A stretch of DNA of 54,555 bases. Source: Streptomyces sp. GKU 895. Its GTDB lineage: Bacteria > Actinomycetota > Actinomycetes > Streptomycetales > Streptomycetaceae. The notes beneath the pieces were generated by a model, which was given only the letters and a program-made list of their open reading frames with translations, was not told the origin of the DNA and made no database searches. Both the position numbers and the translations under genes were made by a program. This document shows, piece by piece, positions 54,371 through 54,555 of the stretch (position 1 is the first letter of the stretch; the number at the start of each line of letters is the position of its first letter). The stretch is from positions 1-54,555 of the forward strand of contig MWJO01000052.1 of assembly GCA_002027195.1 (NCBI GenBank), read 5' to 3'.

Positions 54371-54555
54371 GATCACCGAGCCGGATCGTGGACACCCTCG
54401 TCGGCGCCCTTGTCGGCTTCGGCGCCGCGATCGTCGTCACCAACCGCCGCGCGGGCAACCGCATCGAGCGGACGCTGACCGCCGTGGAGCGCGCCCGCGA
54501 ACACACCGCCCGCCTCCTGGCCGAGCCGCACCCCGACCCCCGCGCCCTGGAGAAC
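54317..54555. repeat. Fold-back inverted repeat (about 50-bp arms)
   Basis: 54506-54555 (50 bases) is the reverse complement of 54317-54368 (52 bases) apart from two extra G in the left arm (within 54331-54350). The arms are 137 bases apart and both lie in FUSC coding sequence. Confidence 0.9.
54385..54555 (+). CDS. Inverted middle fragment of the same FUSC gene
   Basis: The + frame reads IVDTLVGALVGFGAAIVV, TNRRAGNRIERTLTAVER and ARLLAEPHPDPRALEN, then the window ends. It starts with a membrane helix typical of the FUSC segment and ends with exactly the residues with which the minus-strand C-terminal piece begins. It has no start codon with an RBS, and its upstream frame is closed by TGA at 54370. 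It probably belongs on the other strand. Confidence 0.6.
   Translation, partial: MVDTLVGALVGFGAAIVVTNRRAGNRIERTLTAVERAREHTARLLAEPHPDPRALEN

Overview
The window is high-GC actinobacterial DNA, almost certainly Streptomyces. Codon third positions are nearly all G or C, many starts are GTG with purine-rich ribosome binding sites, and the gene families fit the genus (mycothiol-dependent isomerase family, DUF4395/thioredoxin, DUF6332-like, DUF6421, DUF6986, PASTA-less Ser/Thr kinase). Protein genes are packed on both strands. I see no rRNA, tRNA, CRISPR array, prophage or intact insertion sequence.

Layout. 1-5757: a 5'-truncated AAA+/Fis activator, a membrane protein, a zinc-ribbon protein and a large TPR-CHAT (caspase-like) protein. 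5956-8822: molybdate importer modABC. 8953-11492: a compact unit of a small helical protein, a polyprenyl diphosphate synthase and an Lcp/MpaB-type (DUF2236) haem oxygenase; this is the most interesting gene set. 11566-21605: small enzymes (RibD-like reductase, VOC, methyltransferase), two MFS transporters with a divergent MarR, a two-component system, and a TetR/deazaflavin-oxidoreductase pair. 21997-28144: geranylgeranyl-reductase-like flavoprotein, M20 dipeptidase coupled to an atypical kinase, P-loop kinase-Nudix fusion, secreted 63-aa peptide, TIGR01777 oxidoreductase. 28317-32634: GH27 alpha-galactosidase, ROK sugar kinase and LacI regulator, a sugar-use cluster. 32635-39504: a MITE-like element, a membrane Ser/Thr kinase, an aldolase/citrate-lyase-like enzyme, a secreted EEP phosphatase and the electron-transfer flavoprotein etfBA. 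39748-45967: flavin reductase, thioredoxin/DUF4395, PlsC acyltransferase, two exported unknowns, and a B3/4-transglutaminase pair. 46220-49484: DUF6421-SDR-threonine-aldolase operon. 49840-54555: GDPD, GNAT, two VOC genes, an aldo/keto reductase behind a MerR-type promoter, and a MarR/FUSC exporter pair.

Sequence quality. About a quarter of the genes carry single-base frameshifts, typically in C or G runs, and several are compensated (three extra C within about 55 bases in modC). The reading frames continue with normal codon bias and conserved motifs on both sides, so I read most of these as sequencing errors, not decay, and give each such gene its full inferred span. The right end (54317-54555) folds back on itself and puts two halves of one FUSC gene on opposite strands, which looks like an assembly artefact.

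Regulatory DNA is rich: a nested palindrome between marR and its MFS gene, paired repeats at the TetR promoter, a 19-bp-spacer MerR promoter, dyads in front of etfB, plsC, DUF4395, transglutaminase and TIGR01777 genes, two short tandem-repeat tracts in intergenic DNA, and long GC hairpin terminators between or after genes.
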